Part shown: positions 8,626 to 17,210 of the stretch, one piece after another
How positions within the stretch are numbered: position 1 is the stretch's first letter
How the letters are laid out: each line of letters starts with the position of its first letter
Origin: an uncultured Clostridia bacterium
GTDB lineage: Bacteria > Bacillota > Clostridia > TANB77 > CAG-508
Length of the DNA stretch: 40,662 nt
Assembly (NCBI GenBank): GCA_947630235.1
Contig: CANRGN010000015.1
Span: 1 to 40,662, forward strand
Direction of reading: 5' to 3'
The notes under the pieces: generated by a model
What the model saw: the letters and a program-made list of their open reading frames with translations, nothing else
Databases searched by the model: none
Told to the model about the DNA's origin: nothing
Made by a program: the position numbers and the translations under genes

Positions 8626-8728
8626 TAATTTAAATATAATCAATTATAATTTTCAATATTTATTTTTTATAATAATTTATTAATCAAGTTCGCTACAAAT
8701 TTGCCTATTAGAACTTTCACACTAGATT

Positions 8729-8746
8729 TATGACAGGCCAGTCATA
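8729..8746. repeat. Short palindrome (TATGAC N6 GTCATA)
   Basis: An isolated 18-bp inverted repeat lies between the ppaC terminator and the WG-repeat gene. It could be a protein binding site; nothing else supports a role. Confidence 0.3.
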
Positions 8747-8750
8747 CCCA

Positions 8751-8783
8751 AAAAAAGCAACCATTTTTTATAGTTGCTTTTTT
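8751..8783 (-). terminator. Rho-independent terminator of ppaC
   Basis: The stem AAAAAAGCAAC/GTTGCTTTTTT closes an 11-nt AT loop and is followed on the minus strand by a T run, 5 nt after the ppaC stop. Confidence 0.85.
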
Positions 8784-8788
8784 ATAAT

Positions 8789-9712
8789 TTATGCATTTTC
8801 TGTTAATATTGGAATAACTTGTTTTTTTCTAGATACTACACCTTTTAAAAGCGCAGTATTATCCTCAAGTTTTACTCCATAAGACTTTTCTATTAAACTA
8901 GCATTTTTTCCTAATGCTATAACTTGTGAATTACTATTTATTATATCTGTAATTAAAAATGCAAATAAATCTATTCCTTTTTCATCTATTATATTATTTA
9001 TTCCAGCTTCTAATTCTGTTTTCTTTTTCATAACATCTGCAATTGATGCAGTATTAACTTGTGCAACAATTGTTTTTACATCTTTTATTGAAACTTGTTT
9101 AGCATCTAAATTTAAAATTTCTTCTATTGAAAAAGAACTTAAATCAGTTCCTGCCTTTAACATTTCTAATCCATAAGATTCAACATCTATTTGAGCAATT
9201 TTTGCAAGATTTTCTAAGGCAATCTTATCATGTTTAGTTGTTGTAGGTGATTTTAATAAAAGAGTATCAGATATTATTGCACTAGCCATTAAAACAGCTT
9301 CTTTTTTATCTATAGTTAAATCTTTAGCTTTGAAATCTTGATATAGTATTGTAGCAGTACATCCATAAGGTTTAGAAGTATAATATAAAGGTTCTGATGT
9401 TTTAAAATCACTTATTCTATGGTGATCAACAACACCAATTATTTTTGCATTTTCTATACCATCAACACTTTGTCCAAATTCATTATGATCTACTAATATA
9501 ACTTTTTGTCCATCATCAATTTTTTCTACTAATTCTGGAGCTTCAGTTTTTAAATAATTTAAAACAAATTCTGTTTCTTTATTAATATTTCCAATTCTAA
9601 CTGCTTTTGAGTTGTTTTTTCCATTTTTTTCATTTAATATTTGTTTTACCATACTTGAACAAATTGAATCTGTATCTGGATTCTTATGTCCAAAAATTAA
9701 TATTTCTTCCAT
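8789..9712 (-). CDS. ppaC: Manganese-dependent inorganic pyrophosphatase (family II)
   Basis: This cytoplasmic DHH-family enzyme hydrolyses pyrophosphate to phosphate. The metal-binding motifs GHKNPDTDSICS, VDHNEFGQS and the signature VDHHRISDF are present, as is the C-terminal DHHA2 end with VVSRKKQVIPIL, which carries the substrate-binding SRKKQ motif. The length of 307 residues is typical, without CBS insert domains. It has its own promoter and terminator. The second, class I-like pyrophosphatase domain at 27985 is unrelated in fold. Confidence 0.96.
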   Translation of the reverse strand: MEEILIFGHKNPDTDSICSSMVKQILNEKNGKNNSKAVRIGNINKETEFVLNYLKTEAPELVEKIDDGQKVILVDHNEFGQSVDGIENAKIIGVVDHHRISDFKTSEPLYYTSKPYGCTATILYQDFKAKDLTIDKKEAVLMASAIISDTLLLKSPTTTKHDKIALENLAKIAQIDVESYGLEMLKAGTDLSSFSIEEILNLDAKQVSIKDVKTIVAQVNTASIADVMKKKTELEAGINNIIDEKGIDLFAFLITDIINSNSQVIALGKNASLIEKSYGVKLEDNTALLKGVVSRKKQVIPILTENA

Positions 9713-9744
9713 ATTTTTCTCCTTTTTTTAGTTTTACTTTTTTT

Positions 9745-9773
9745 ATAATACTATAAATTTGTTAAAAAATCAA
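9745..9773 (-). promoter_or_regulatory. Sigma-A promoter of ppaC
   Basis: On the minus strand TTGATT (9768-9773) and TATTAT (9745-9750) are 17 nt apart, 33 bp before the start codon. Confidence 0.65.
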
Positions 9774-9780
9774 CAGTATT

Positions 9781-10701
9781 TTAATTCATTTGAACTCCAC
9801 CGATAATTTCATTTATATCTTCTATATTGTATTTTTTCATATAATTTTCTATACCTTCAATTGTTTTTATACTACATAAAGGATCTACAAAATTTCCAGC
9901 ACCTATTGATATACAAGATGCTCCTGCTAGCATAAATTCTATTGCATCATCACCATTCATTATACCACCTAACCCCATAACTGGAATCTTTACAGCTTTA
10001 GATGCTTGATATACCATTCTAACTGCAACTGGTTTTATAGCTGGACCAGATAATCCTCCTGTATTATTAGCTAAAATTGGTTTTCTAGTATTTATATCAA
10101 TTTTCATTGCTGTTAATGTATTTATTAATGAAATTGCATCAGCTCCTGCATCCTCTGCAGCTTTTGCTGGAATTGTTATATCTGTAATATTAGGAGTAAG
10201 CTTTATAATAAGTGGTTTACTTGTTAAAACCTTTCTAACTGCAGTAGTTATTTCTTTTACTCCCTCGTATGTAGTTCCGTAAGCCAAACAACCAGCTTTT
10301 ACATTAGGACATGATAAATTAAGTTCTACACCATCAATATCTAATTTATTTAATACTTCACAAACATTAACATAATCTTGAATAGTACCTCCTGTACCTC
10401 CAAAAGCATTAACTATTATTGCTGTATCAAACTTCTTTAAAAAAGGTAAATCATTTTCAATAAAATAATCAACACCTGGATTTTCTAGGCCTATAGCATT
10501 TAACATTCCAGCTGTTGTTTCGCAAACTCTAGGATTCTTATTTCCCATTTTTGGTTTATAAGATGTTCCTTTTGTTATAACTGCACCAAGTTTACTTAAA
10601 TCAAAAATTTCACTATATTCCCTTCCGTATCCAAAAGTTCCAGATGCAACTGTTACTGGATTTTTCATTTTAATTCCTGCAAAATTTATTTGTGTATTCA
10701 T
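9781..10701 (-). CDS. pyrD: Dihydroorotate dehydrogenase B, catalytic subunit
   Basis: This FMN enzyme oxidises dihydroorotate to orotate and passes electrons to PyrK and then NAD+. Family features are NPVTVASGTFGYG at the N-terminus, the KGTS segment, the active-site loop NLSCPNVKAG with the catalytic Cys of class 1B, and the GGIMNGDDAIEFMLAGAS phosphate-binding end. The length of 306 residues is normal. It follows pyrK by 14 nt in one operon. No other pyr biosynthesis genes are adjacent. Confidence 0.96.
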   Translation of the reverse strand: MNTQINFAGIKMKNPVTVASGTFGYGREYSEIFDLSKLGAVITKGTSYKPKMGNKNPRVCETTAGMLNAIGLENPGVDYFIENDLPFLKKFDTAIIVNAFGGTGGTIQDYVNVCEVLNKLDIDGVELNLSCPNVKAGCLAYGTTYEGVKEITTAVRKVLTSKPLIIKLTPNITDITIPAKAAEDAGADAISLINTLTAMKIDINTRKPILANNTGGLSGPAIKPVAVRMVYQASKAVKIPVMGLGGIMNGDDAIEFMLAGASCISIGAGNFVDPLCSIKTIEGIENYMKKYNIEDINEIIGGVQMN

Positions 10702-10715
10702 AATATAAACTCCTC

Positions 10716-11495
10716 CTATATTTCAACATCTTCTGCTAAAAATACTGGGCCATCTTTACAAACCTTATCATATGAACCTTTTTTTACATTCATAACATTG
10801 CATCCAAGACAAGCTCCTACTCCACATCCCATTAATTTTTCTAAAGAAAGATATGCCGGTATTTTTGTTTCTTCTGAAAGTTTTTTAACAGCTTTAAGCA
10901 TAGGCATTGGACCACATGCATAAATAGCTTCTATATTCTTTTTCTCTATATCTTTTTTTAAATAATCTATGGCGAATCCATTTTCTCCATAACTTCCATC
11001 ATCTGTTGTTAATATAAAATAAGAACTAGCCTCTTTAAATTCATTTTCTAAAGTAACTAATTCTTTATTTCTAAAACCTAAATAAGTATTTGTTTCTACA
11101 TCTTTAGGAGAAGATTTTACAAGCTCATATAAAGGAAAAACACCTATACCTCCTCCTATTACTGCTACATTTTTATAATCTTTTAAATCAAAAGTTCCAT
11201 TTCCCAAAGGTCCAAGTATATCAATATTATCTCCTATTTGTTTACTAGATAAAATTTCTGTACCTTTTCCTTTTACTTGAAAAATAAATTCAATAATATT
11301 ATTTTCCTTATCTATGCTATGTATACTAATTGGTCTTCTTAAAAAAGGAACTAAATCATTAGAAACTCTAATTTCTAAAAATTGACCTGGCTTTGCACAT
11401 GATACTAATTCTTTTGAAAAAATAGAAAATTTAAAAATATTAGTTATTAATTTTTGTTTTTTTACTAATTCTGCTTGAACAAGTTTTGTTGGCAT
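10716..11495 (-). CDS. pyrK: Dihydroorotate dehydrogenase B, electron transfer subunit
   Basis: This subunit carries FAD and a [2Fe-2S] cluster and links PyrD to NAD+. Visible are the FAD-binding RRPISIHS, the NAD-binding region GGGIGVFPLYEL and ACGPMPMLKAV, and the C-terminal cluster cysteines in GCGVGACLGC plus a fourth Cys in KVCKDGPVF. Length is 259 residues. It is the first gene of the pyrK-pyrD operon, with AAGGAGG upstream and a full consensus promoter. Confidence 0.95.
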   Translation of the reverse strand: MPTKLVQAELVKKQKLITNIFKFSIFSKELVSCAKPGQFLEIRVSNDLVPFLRRPISIHSIDKENNIIEFIFQVKGKGTEILSSKQIGDNIDILGPLGNGTFDLKDYKNVAVIGGGIGVFPLYELVKSSPKDVETNTYLGFRNKELVTLENEFKEASSYFILTTDDGSYGENGFAIDYLKKDIEKKNIEAIYACGPMPMLKAVKKLSEETKIPAYLSLEKLMGCGVGACLGCNVMNVKKGSYDKVCKDGPVFLAEDVEI

Positions 11496-11526
11496 ACTAC
11501 TTTCCTCCTTTTTTTATTTGATTAAA

Positions 11527-11555
11527 ATTATATAAGAGTATGTTTAATATGTCAA
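11527..11555 (-). promoter_or_regulatory. Consensus sigma-A promoter of pyrK-pyrD
   Basis: On the minus strand TTGACA (11550-11555) and TATAAT (11527-11532) are exactly 17 nt apart, a perfect match to consensus and the strongest promoter seen in this window. No PyrR-type leader was recognised in the short 5' region. Confidence 0.85.
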
Positions 11556-11577
11556 TTATTTTTAGAGCTAAGATTAT

Positions 11578-11605
11578 ATTGAAAATTAATTTTTTAATTT
11601 TCAAT
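11578..11605. repeat. Perfect 12-bp hairpin upstream of the pyrK promoter
   Basis: ATTGAAAATTAA pairs perfectly with TTAATTTTCAAT around a TTTT loop. It lies between the M23 peptidase terminator region and the pyrK promoter. It could be a bidirectional terminator-like structure or the end of the short repeat next to it. Confidence 0.5.
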
Positions 11606-11607
11606 GC

Positions 11608-11655
11608 TTTTATTCAGCCTATCTATCTACTTAAGAACATTCTTACTGAATAAAA
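11608..11655. repeat. TTTTATTCAG...CTGAATAAAA inverted-repeat element, copy 1
   Basis: Perfect 10-bp arms TTTTATTCAG (11608-11617) and CTGAATAAAA (11646-11655) flank 28 nt. The same arms and the adjoining GCCT(A/G)TCT occur at 27166-27208, and a shorter version at 26506-26530. Each copy directly abuts the T tract of a minus-strand terminator. Confidence 0.6.
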
Positions 11656-11691
11656 AAAACAAGATTTTAATACATTTTAAAATCTTGTTTT
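11656..11691 (-). terminator. Rho-independent terminator of the M23 peptidase gene
   Basis: A 14-bp stem (AAAACAAGATTTTA and its complement) with a short loop ends in a T run on the minus strand, directly after the stop codon. Confidence 0.85.
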
Positions 11692-11694
11692 TAA

Positions 11695-12774
11695 TTACTG
11701 ATATAAATAATTTTGAGGGTTTTGCGCCACTCCATTTATTCTTATTTCTAAATGTAAATGTGGTCCTGTTGAATTTCCTGTTGTTCCAACATAACCTATT
11801 ATATCACCTTGCTCAACAGCTTGACCTGGTGAAACAGCAATACTATTACAATGTGCATAATATGTTTGAATTGAATCTGAATGTTGTACAACTATTAAAT
11901 TACCATATGCACCCTTCATAGCTCCAAAAGTAACTACACCACTAGCTGCAGCTTTTATTGGAGTACCTTTTGGTGTTGCAATATCTAGTCCTGTATGAAC
12001 AGAAGATCTTATTGAGCTTCTAACTCCAAATCTTGAACTAATAGTTCCACTAACAGGTTGGATAAATGCAATTTGTATTGGCTCATTTCCATAACTTACA
12101 TTTATAGAAGTATTAACTGTTCCAGCTTTAGCTCTAGCCTTGGCAGCTTCTTCTTCAGCTTTTTTTCTAGCCTCCTCAGCTTTTCTAGCTGCTTCTTCTG
12201 CCTTAGCTTTTTCATAAGCTGCAATTTTTTCATCTTTTATTATATTTAATGTAGATAAAGCTTCATCAGTACTTGATACTGAATAATTAGTTTCAAATAC
12301 TTCTGTAATTGCTAAATCTAAATTAACTTCTTGTTGTACACCAGCTTTAACTTTATTTACAATTTCTTCTGCTTGAGATTGAGTATCTACTTTTGCTTTC
12401 TGTTCTCCATTAACTGTTATTGCATAAGTTTTATATGTGGTTACTGCAGTATCTTTTACTTTTGCATATATTTGTTCATCAACAGTTTTTGTAGTTCTAC
12501 TTGCAAGAATCAAATTGTACTCAGGATTTATTGTTGCTTCAATAAAAGCAATTGGCCCCTCTGTATGATTTAAAAATTTATCAATTTTCTTTTCCAATCT
12601 TTCTTTATTTTCAACATATCCTATTGTCTTACCTGAAATTGTTACTGCATATACAGGCTTATATTTTAAAGCAATAATAGCAATAATAATTACAGTAGCA
12701 ATTATAACAAATTTTAGGGCTTTTAAAGCATCTTTAGTATAGTGTAATATATATTTCCCTAGAATAAAATCCAC
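11695..12774 (-). CDS. Membrane-anchored M23 (LytM-type) peptidoglycan endopeptidase
   Basis: A single N-terminal membrane segment (about residues 20-40, VIIATVIIIAIIALKY) puts the rest outside. A middle part of about 150 residues leads into an Ala/Lys/Glu-rich coiled linker (EKAKAEEAARKAEEARKKA). The C-terminal M23 domain has the zinc motif HTGLDIA, then YYAHC and GPHLHLEI, so the catalytic residues are intact, unlike degenerate SpoIIQ-type proteins. It probably cleaves peptide cross-links in the wall during growth or sporulation. The start is a GTG whose AAAAGGAG site is unusually close, so the exact first residue is uncertain. Confidence 0.9.
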   Translation of the reverse strand: MDFILGKYILHYTKDALKALKFVIIATVIIIAIIALKYKPVYAVTISGKTIGYVENKERLEKKIDKFLNHTEGPIAFIEATINPEYNLILASRTTKTVDEQIYAKVKDTAVTTYKTYAITVNGEQKAKVDTQSQAEEIVNKVKAGVQQEVNLDLAITEVFETNYSVSSTDEALSTLNIIKDEKIAAYEKAKAEEAARKAEEARKKAEEEAAKARAKAGTVNTSINVSYGNEPIQIAFIQPVSGTISSRFGVRSSIRSSVHTGLDIATPKGTPIKAAASGVVTFGAMKGAYGNLIVVQHSDSIQTYYAHCNSIAVSPGQAVEQGDIIGYVGTTGNSTGPHLHLEIRINGVAQNPQNYLYQ

Positions 12775-12809
12775 TCTCCTTTTAAGTCAATTCTGTACCA
12801 CGCTTAGCT

Positions 12810-12838
12810 ATTATACTACAATTATTTTTGATTTTCAA
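12810..12838 (-). promoter_or_regulatory. Sigma-A promoter of the M23 peptidase gene
   Basis: On the minus strand TTGAAA (12833-12838) and TATAAT (12810-12815) are 17 nt apart. Confidence 0.7.
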
Positions 12839-12891
12839 ACGTATTTTTTTTATGTTAGTAATATTATATTCCAATAATTCTTAAAATATGC

Positions 12892-12926
12892 AAAAGAGGA
12901 TTAGTAATTTTAACCAATCCTCTTTT
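12892..12926 (-). terminator. Rho-independent terminator of smc
   Basis: The 11-bp stem AAAAGAGGATT/AATCCTCTTTT closes a 13-nt loop. It ends in T residues about 70 nt after the smc stop codon. Confidence 0.7.
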
Positions 12927-12996
12927 TTCCATTTTTTTTCTTCAAATTTCTGCATTTTTCATATCAATTCATTTATCAAGCATATATTTTTTAATT

Positions 12997-15900
12997 TTAT
13001 GATAGCTTCATAGACAACAATTTACTAATTCCTTTTTCCTCCATTGTAATTCCATAAACAGTATCTGCAATCTCCATTGTACCTTTTCTATGTGTTATAA
13101 CTAAAAATTGAACTTCATTTGAGAATTTCTTTAAATATTCAGCAAATCTATATACATTAACATCATCAAGAGCTGCTTCTATTTCGTCTAGAACACAAAA
13201 TGGAGATGGATTTATCTTTAAAATTGCAAATAATAAAGCAATTGCTGTAAATGCTCTTTCTCCTCCAGATAATAATAGCATATTTTGAAGTTTTTTTCCT
13301 GGTGGTTGAACTTGTATATCAATTCCACATTCTAATATATTGTTTTTATCTTCTAATATTAGTTCTGCTTTTCCACCGCCAAACAACTCTGTAAATGTTT
13401 CTGAAAAATTCTTATTTATAATTTTAAATTGTTTTTCAAATTGATTTTTCATAGTATCTGTCATATCTTGAATTACTTTTTTTAATTTACTACTTGCACT
13501 TTCTAAATCCAATCTTTGCTCACTATAAAAATCATATCTATCTTTAAGTTCTTTGTATTCTTCAATAGAATCTATATTTATATTTCCTAATTCTTTTATT
13601 TCACTTCTTAAATCATTTACTCTTTTTTGGTCTTCGTTTGGATTATTAGTTTTTACAAAATCTGTAACATTATTTGGTGTAAGTTCGTATTCTTCCCACA
13701 TTTTATTTATAATCTGTTCAAGTTCTAATTCATATTTTGATTTCTTTAAATCTTGTTTTGAAACTTGATTTTTTATATCTTCTATAATATTTTGTAATTC
13801 TAATATTTCTTGCTCTAATTTTGAAATTTTTTCTTTTTTAGCTTCTCTTTCTTCTTTTAATTTCTCAACTTTATCATCACTATGTAATACATTATCTTCT
13901 AAATCTTTTATATCTTGTTTTACTTTTTCAATTTTTTCTTCTAAGTCTTTATTATCATTTAATATTTTTTCTTTTAATTCTTTTTTAGAATTTATACCAT
14001 TTATATTATTATTTTTTTCATTTTCAATTCTTTCTAACATTTCTGCTATAGAAAGTTCACTCTCATCAAATGATGATACAGATACTTTTAAATTTGTTAT
14101 ATCAAAGTTTAAATCATCTATATATTTTTGAGTATCTTTATTTGCTTCTGAAAATTCTGTAATAATTTTGGTTAATTTTTCATTTTCTTCATCAATTTTT
14201 TCTACTTTTTTCTCTAGTTCTTGCTTATTATTATCAGATTCTTCTTTTTCTTTTTTTAGCTCTGCTAAATCTTCTTCCCTTAATTTTGCAAGTTTTGCTT
14301 CTAATTTTAGAATTTCTAATTCTATATTATTCATTTGCTGTTTTTCTGTAGCATATGTAATTTCAAATTCTTGTAATTGTTTTTGATTTTCTTCAAATTC
14401 TTTAAAAGATTCTTTTACAGTATCTTCATATTTTTCTTTTTCTTCTGTTAATTCTTCTATTTTTTTACTAAGATCTTTTAATTCTTTTTCTAAGCTCTTT
14501 ATTTCATTTCCTCTTCCAAGTAAATTAACTGTTTTTTTAGCTACAGAACCACCTGTAATAGAACCAGAAGGATTTATAACATCTCCTTCAAGTGTTACTA
14601 CTTTAAATGAATAAGAGTTTAATTTTGATATTGCAATCGCTGTATCCATATTATCTACAATAATAGTTCTACCTAATAAATTAAAAATTATTTGTTCATA
14701 TTTTTTATCAAAGCTTATCAAATCTGAAGCAATACCAATAAAGCCATCTATTCCATTTGAATTTACTTTTGAAATTTTTTGCCCTTTCATTGAACTTATA
14801 GGCAAAAATGAAGCTCTACCTAATTTATTTTCTCTTAAATAATTTACCAATTTTTTTGCTGTATCTTCAGTATCTGTAACAACATTTTGTATACTACTTC
14901 CAAGAGTCATTTCAATTGCTGTACTATACTCATCTGCTACTGTAATAAGATTTGCTAAAACTCCATGAACTCCTTTTTTTAAATTGCTATTTTTTTCAAT
15001 AGCTAATAAAAGTTCTTTAACAGTTCTATTATATCCTTCTTTTTCTCGTTCGGTTTCTACTAAAAATTTATATCTTGTTTCTTTTATTCTATAATCATTT
15101 TGAAGATTATTTATAGTATCTGTATATTCTTTAATTTTTTTATCGCTTTCAGTATTTTTTTCTTTTAAAGCTTCAACTGTTTTTAATAGATTATTTCTTT
15201 TAGCTTCCAATTCATAAAAAGCATTACTTTTATCAGATTTTATGGTTCTTTGTTTATCAAGTTCTGATACAGTATCATTTACTTCCTTATTAATTTGATT
15301 TTCTCTTTTTATCAAATTTTCTTTATTAGCCTTTTCACCATTTATTTGAGCCACATATTCATATCTATCATCTGTATTCTTTTGTACTATTTCCTTCTTA
15401 CTTTCAATTTCTAATTCTTTTTCATTCATAGTTTTAGAAAATTTATCAAATTCATCAACTTTTTCTTTTAGCTCTTTTTCAAATTTTTCTTTATTATCTA
15501 ATAATCTATCTTTTTTTGCAAGTTTCTGTTTACTCTCTTCATCTAGTGATTTATTTAACTCTTGTAAATCTTTTATTTCATTTTCAAGTCTTTCAAAATT
15601 TTCTTTATTATTTGAAATTCTTTCATTATATATTCCTATTTCACTATTTAGTTGTTCTTTTTTATTCGAACTTTCAAAATTTAATCTTTGAGTTTCTTCA
15701 ATTAGCTCTAATAATTTATCAAAATTTTCTTTTAGTTCATCTTTTTCATCTATAAGATTTTTTAATTTCTCTTCTTCTTTTACTTTTTGAGTCTCAAAAA
15801 CATCAACATTTTTTAATATTTCTTGAACTTTTAATTTATAATCATCTATATTATATAAAAATAAACCAATTTCTATATTTTTTAAATTTTCTCTTAAATC

Positions 15901-16548
15901 TAAAAATTTTCTAGCTTTTTCAGATTGAAGCTTTAGTGGCTCAATATTAGATTCTATTTCAGTTACTATATCATTTATTCTTAATAAATTTAATTTTGTT
16001 TGCTCTAATTTTTTTTCAGATTCGATTTTTCTATTTTTGTATTTTACAATTCCTGCAGCTTCTTCAAAAATATTTCTTCTATCTTCAGATTTATTACTCA
16101 AAATTTCATCTATTTTTCCTTGTCCAATTATTGAATATCCATCTTTTCCAATTCCAGTATCCATAAATATTTCTAATATATCTTTAAGTCTACAAGGTGT
16201 TTTATTAATAAAATATCCAGATTCACCACTTCTATAAATTCTTCTTGTTATAGTAACTTCTGTATACTCTATTGGAAGCTTTGCATCTTGATTATCAAAA
16301 ACTAAAGATGCTTCTGCAAAACCTAAAGATTTTCTATTTTGTGTCCCAGCAAAAATAATATCTTCAGATTTTGCACCTCTTAAAGCTTTCATACTTTGCT
16401 CACCTAAAATCCATCTAATACAATCTGATATATTACTTTTTCCAGATCCATTTGGTCCAATTACAGTAGTAACTCCTGGCATAAAATCTAAAACTGTTTT
16501 ATCAGCAAAAGATTTAAATCCATACATTTCTAGTCTTTTTAAATACAT
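12997..16548 (-). CDS. smc: Chromosome segregation ATPase SMC
   Basis: This condensin core protein compacts and segregates the chromosome with ScpA and ScpB. The order is complete: N-terminal head with Walker A VIGPNGSGKSN (about residues 30-40), a long coiled coil, a hinge around residues 500-680 with Gly-rich turns (SGSITGGSVAKK), a second coiled coil, and a C-terminal head with signature LLLSGGERA and Walker B FCVLDEIEAALDD. The length of 1183 residues is typical. The neighbours usually found with it (rnc, ftsY) are absent; it has its own promoter and terminator. Confidence 0.97.
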   Translation of the reverse strand: MYLKRLEMYGFKSFADKTVLDFMPGVTTVIGPNGSGKSNISDCIRWILGEQSMKALRGAKSEDIIFAGTQNRKSLGFAEASLVFDNQDAKLPIEYTEVTITRRIYRSGESGYFINKTPCRLKDILEIFMDTGIGKDGYSIIGQGKIDEILSNKSEDRRNIFEEAAGIVKYKNRKIESEKKLEQTKLNLLRINDIVTEIESNIEPLKLQSEKARKFLDLRENLKNIEIGLFLYNIDDYKLKVQEILKNVDVFETQKVKEEEKLKNLIDEKDELKENFDKLLELIEETQRLNFESSNKKEQLNSEIGIYNERISNNKENFERLENEIKDLQELNKSLDEESKQKLAKKDRLLDNKEKFEKELKEKVDEFDKFSKTMNEKELEIESKKEIVQKNTDDRYEYVAQINGEKANKENLIKRENQINKEVNDTVSELDKQRTIKSDKSNAFYELEAKRNNLLKTVEALKEKNTESDKKIKEYTDTINNLQNDYRIKETRYKFLVETEREKEGYNRTVKELLLAIEKNSNLKKGVHGVLANLITVADEYSTAIEMTLGSSIQNVVTDTEDTAKKLVNYLRENKLGRASFLPISSMKGQKISKVNSNGIDGFIGIASDLISFDKKYEQIIFNLLGRTIIVDNMDTAIAISKLNSYSFKVVTLEGDVINPSGSITGGSVAKKTVNLLGRGNEIKSLEKELKDLSKKIEELTEEKEKYEDTVKESFKEFEENQKQLQEFEITYATEKQQMNNIELEILKLEAKLAKLREEDLAELKKEKEESDNNKQELEKKVEKIDEENEKLTKIITEFSEANKDTQKYIDDLNFDITNLKVSVSSFDESELSIAEMLERIENEKNNNINGINSKKELKEKILNDNKDLEEKIEKVKQDIKDLEDNVLHSDDKVEKLKEEREAKKEKISKLEQEILELQNIIEDIKNQVSKQDLKKSKYELELEQIINKMWEEYELTPNNVTDFVKTNNPNEDQKRVNDLRSEIKELGNINIDSIEEYKELKDRYDFYSEQRLDLESASSKLKKVIQDMTDTMKNQFEKQFKIINKNFSETFTELFGGGKAELILEDKNNILECGIDIQVQPPGKKLQNMLLLSGGERAFTAIALLFAILKINPSPFCVLDEIEAALDDVNVYRFAEYLKKFSNEVQFLVITHRKGTMEIADTVYGITMEEKGISKLLSMKLS

Positions 16549-16578
16549 CTATTTTACCTCTTTTTCTAAACTTATTTT

Positions 16579-16607
16579 AATATATCTTAAAATTTATAAA
16601 AATTCAA
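16579..16607 (-). promoter_or_regulatory. Probable promoter of smc
   Basis: On the minus strand TTGAAT (16602-16607) and TATATT (16579-16584) are 17 nt apart, about 30 bp before the smc start. Confidence 0.5.
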
Positions 16608-16696
16608 CTATTGATTTTATTTTTTTATAAATTAGTTAATGATTTAATATAAAGTTATAATTTATAATCTTATTACAAAAAAATTAAATTATCTTA

Positions 16697-16730
16697 TTGA
16701 CTACGCTAAAGTAAAGTGATATAATAATTG
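16697..16730 (+). promoter_or_regulatory. Sigma-A promoter of the plus-strand orphan gene
   Basis: TTGACT and an extended -10 TGATATAAT are separated by 17 nt. The leader contains a perfect GCTTGG-TATT-CCAAGC hairpin (about 16751-16766) and AAGGAGG just before the start. Confidence 0.75.
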
Positions 16731-16790
16731 AGTTCGTATAATACATTTTGCTTGGTATTCCAAGCTGCACTTTAAGGAGGAAAAAAATCT

Positions 16791-17168
16791 ATGTCAAAAC
16801 TTCGTTCTTTAATAATCAACCCTCGGCAATGCATGATTAATGACTCTCCGCTCATTAACTTAGAGAAAAATTTAAACAAGTCTCATTCCGTAATAGATCG
16901 GATTTTGATTCAGCCTGTAGATTATTATTATAATCCAGTCTCAGGTGTATTAATGCCCAATTGCATTAGAATCTTAGTATTCTATACAGAGGAATCAGAA
17001 GAATATGTTCCCTTTGAATTTATTCTTTGGGAAAAAGAACACAGGGACTCTTATGAAGACTTCTTTGGTAGGCCTAATGATAATAGTGACTATCTCATAA
17101 ATGGATGTACTATTTATCAAAGAGGAAACTATGAAGGATATTTCATAACAAGAGTAGCAAGAACATAG
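16791..17168 (+). CDS. Conserved-looking hypothetical protein, 125 residues
   Basis: I do not recognise this protein. It is soluble, without membrane segments or a signal peptide, mildly acidic, and rich in Tyr, Ile and Asn (PVDYYYNPVSGVLMPNC, YVPFEFILWEKEHRDSYEDFF). Its expression signals are excellent: promoter with 17-nt spacer, leader hairpin and AAGGAGG. It stands alone on the plus strand between smc and the AAA gene and uses codons rare in its neighbours, such as CGG and CTC, which suggests a separate origin. It ends at a terminator shared with the convergent AAA gene. Confidence 0.75.
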   Translation: MSKLRSLIINPRQCMINDSPLINLEKNLNKSHSVIDRILIQPVDYYYNPVSGVLMPNCIRILVFYTEESEEYVPFEFILWEKEHRDSYEDFFGRPNDNSDYLINGCTIYQRGNYEGYFITRVART

Positions 17169-17175
17169 TAACCAA

Positions 17176-17205
17176 AAATCGAGGGGGACCTTTCCTCCTC
17201 GATTT
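17176..17205. terminator. Bidirectional terminator between orphan gene and AAA gene
   Basis: AAATCGAGG pairs with CCTCGATTT around a G/C-rich loop. T-rich sequence follows on both strands, serving both convergent genes. Confidence 0.8.
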
Positions 17206-17210
17206 CTCTT

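Noticed and set aside
11496..11605. PyrR-type attenuator before pyrK
   Set aside because: The perfect hairpin lies upstream of the promoter, not in the transcript, and the leader after the promoter is too short.
12997..16548. Several plus-strand open frames within smc and other large genes (Phe/Ser/Leu-rich products)
   Set aside because: They are antisense shadows of AT-rich coding sequence, without ribosome sites and with implausible compositions.
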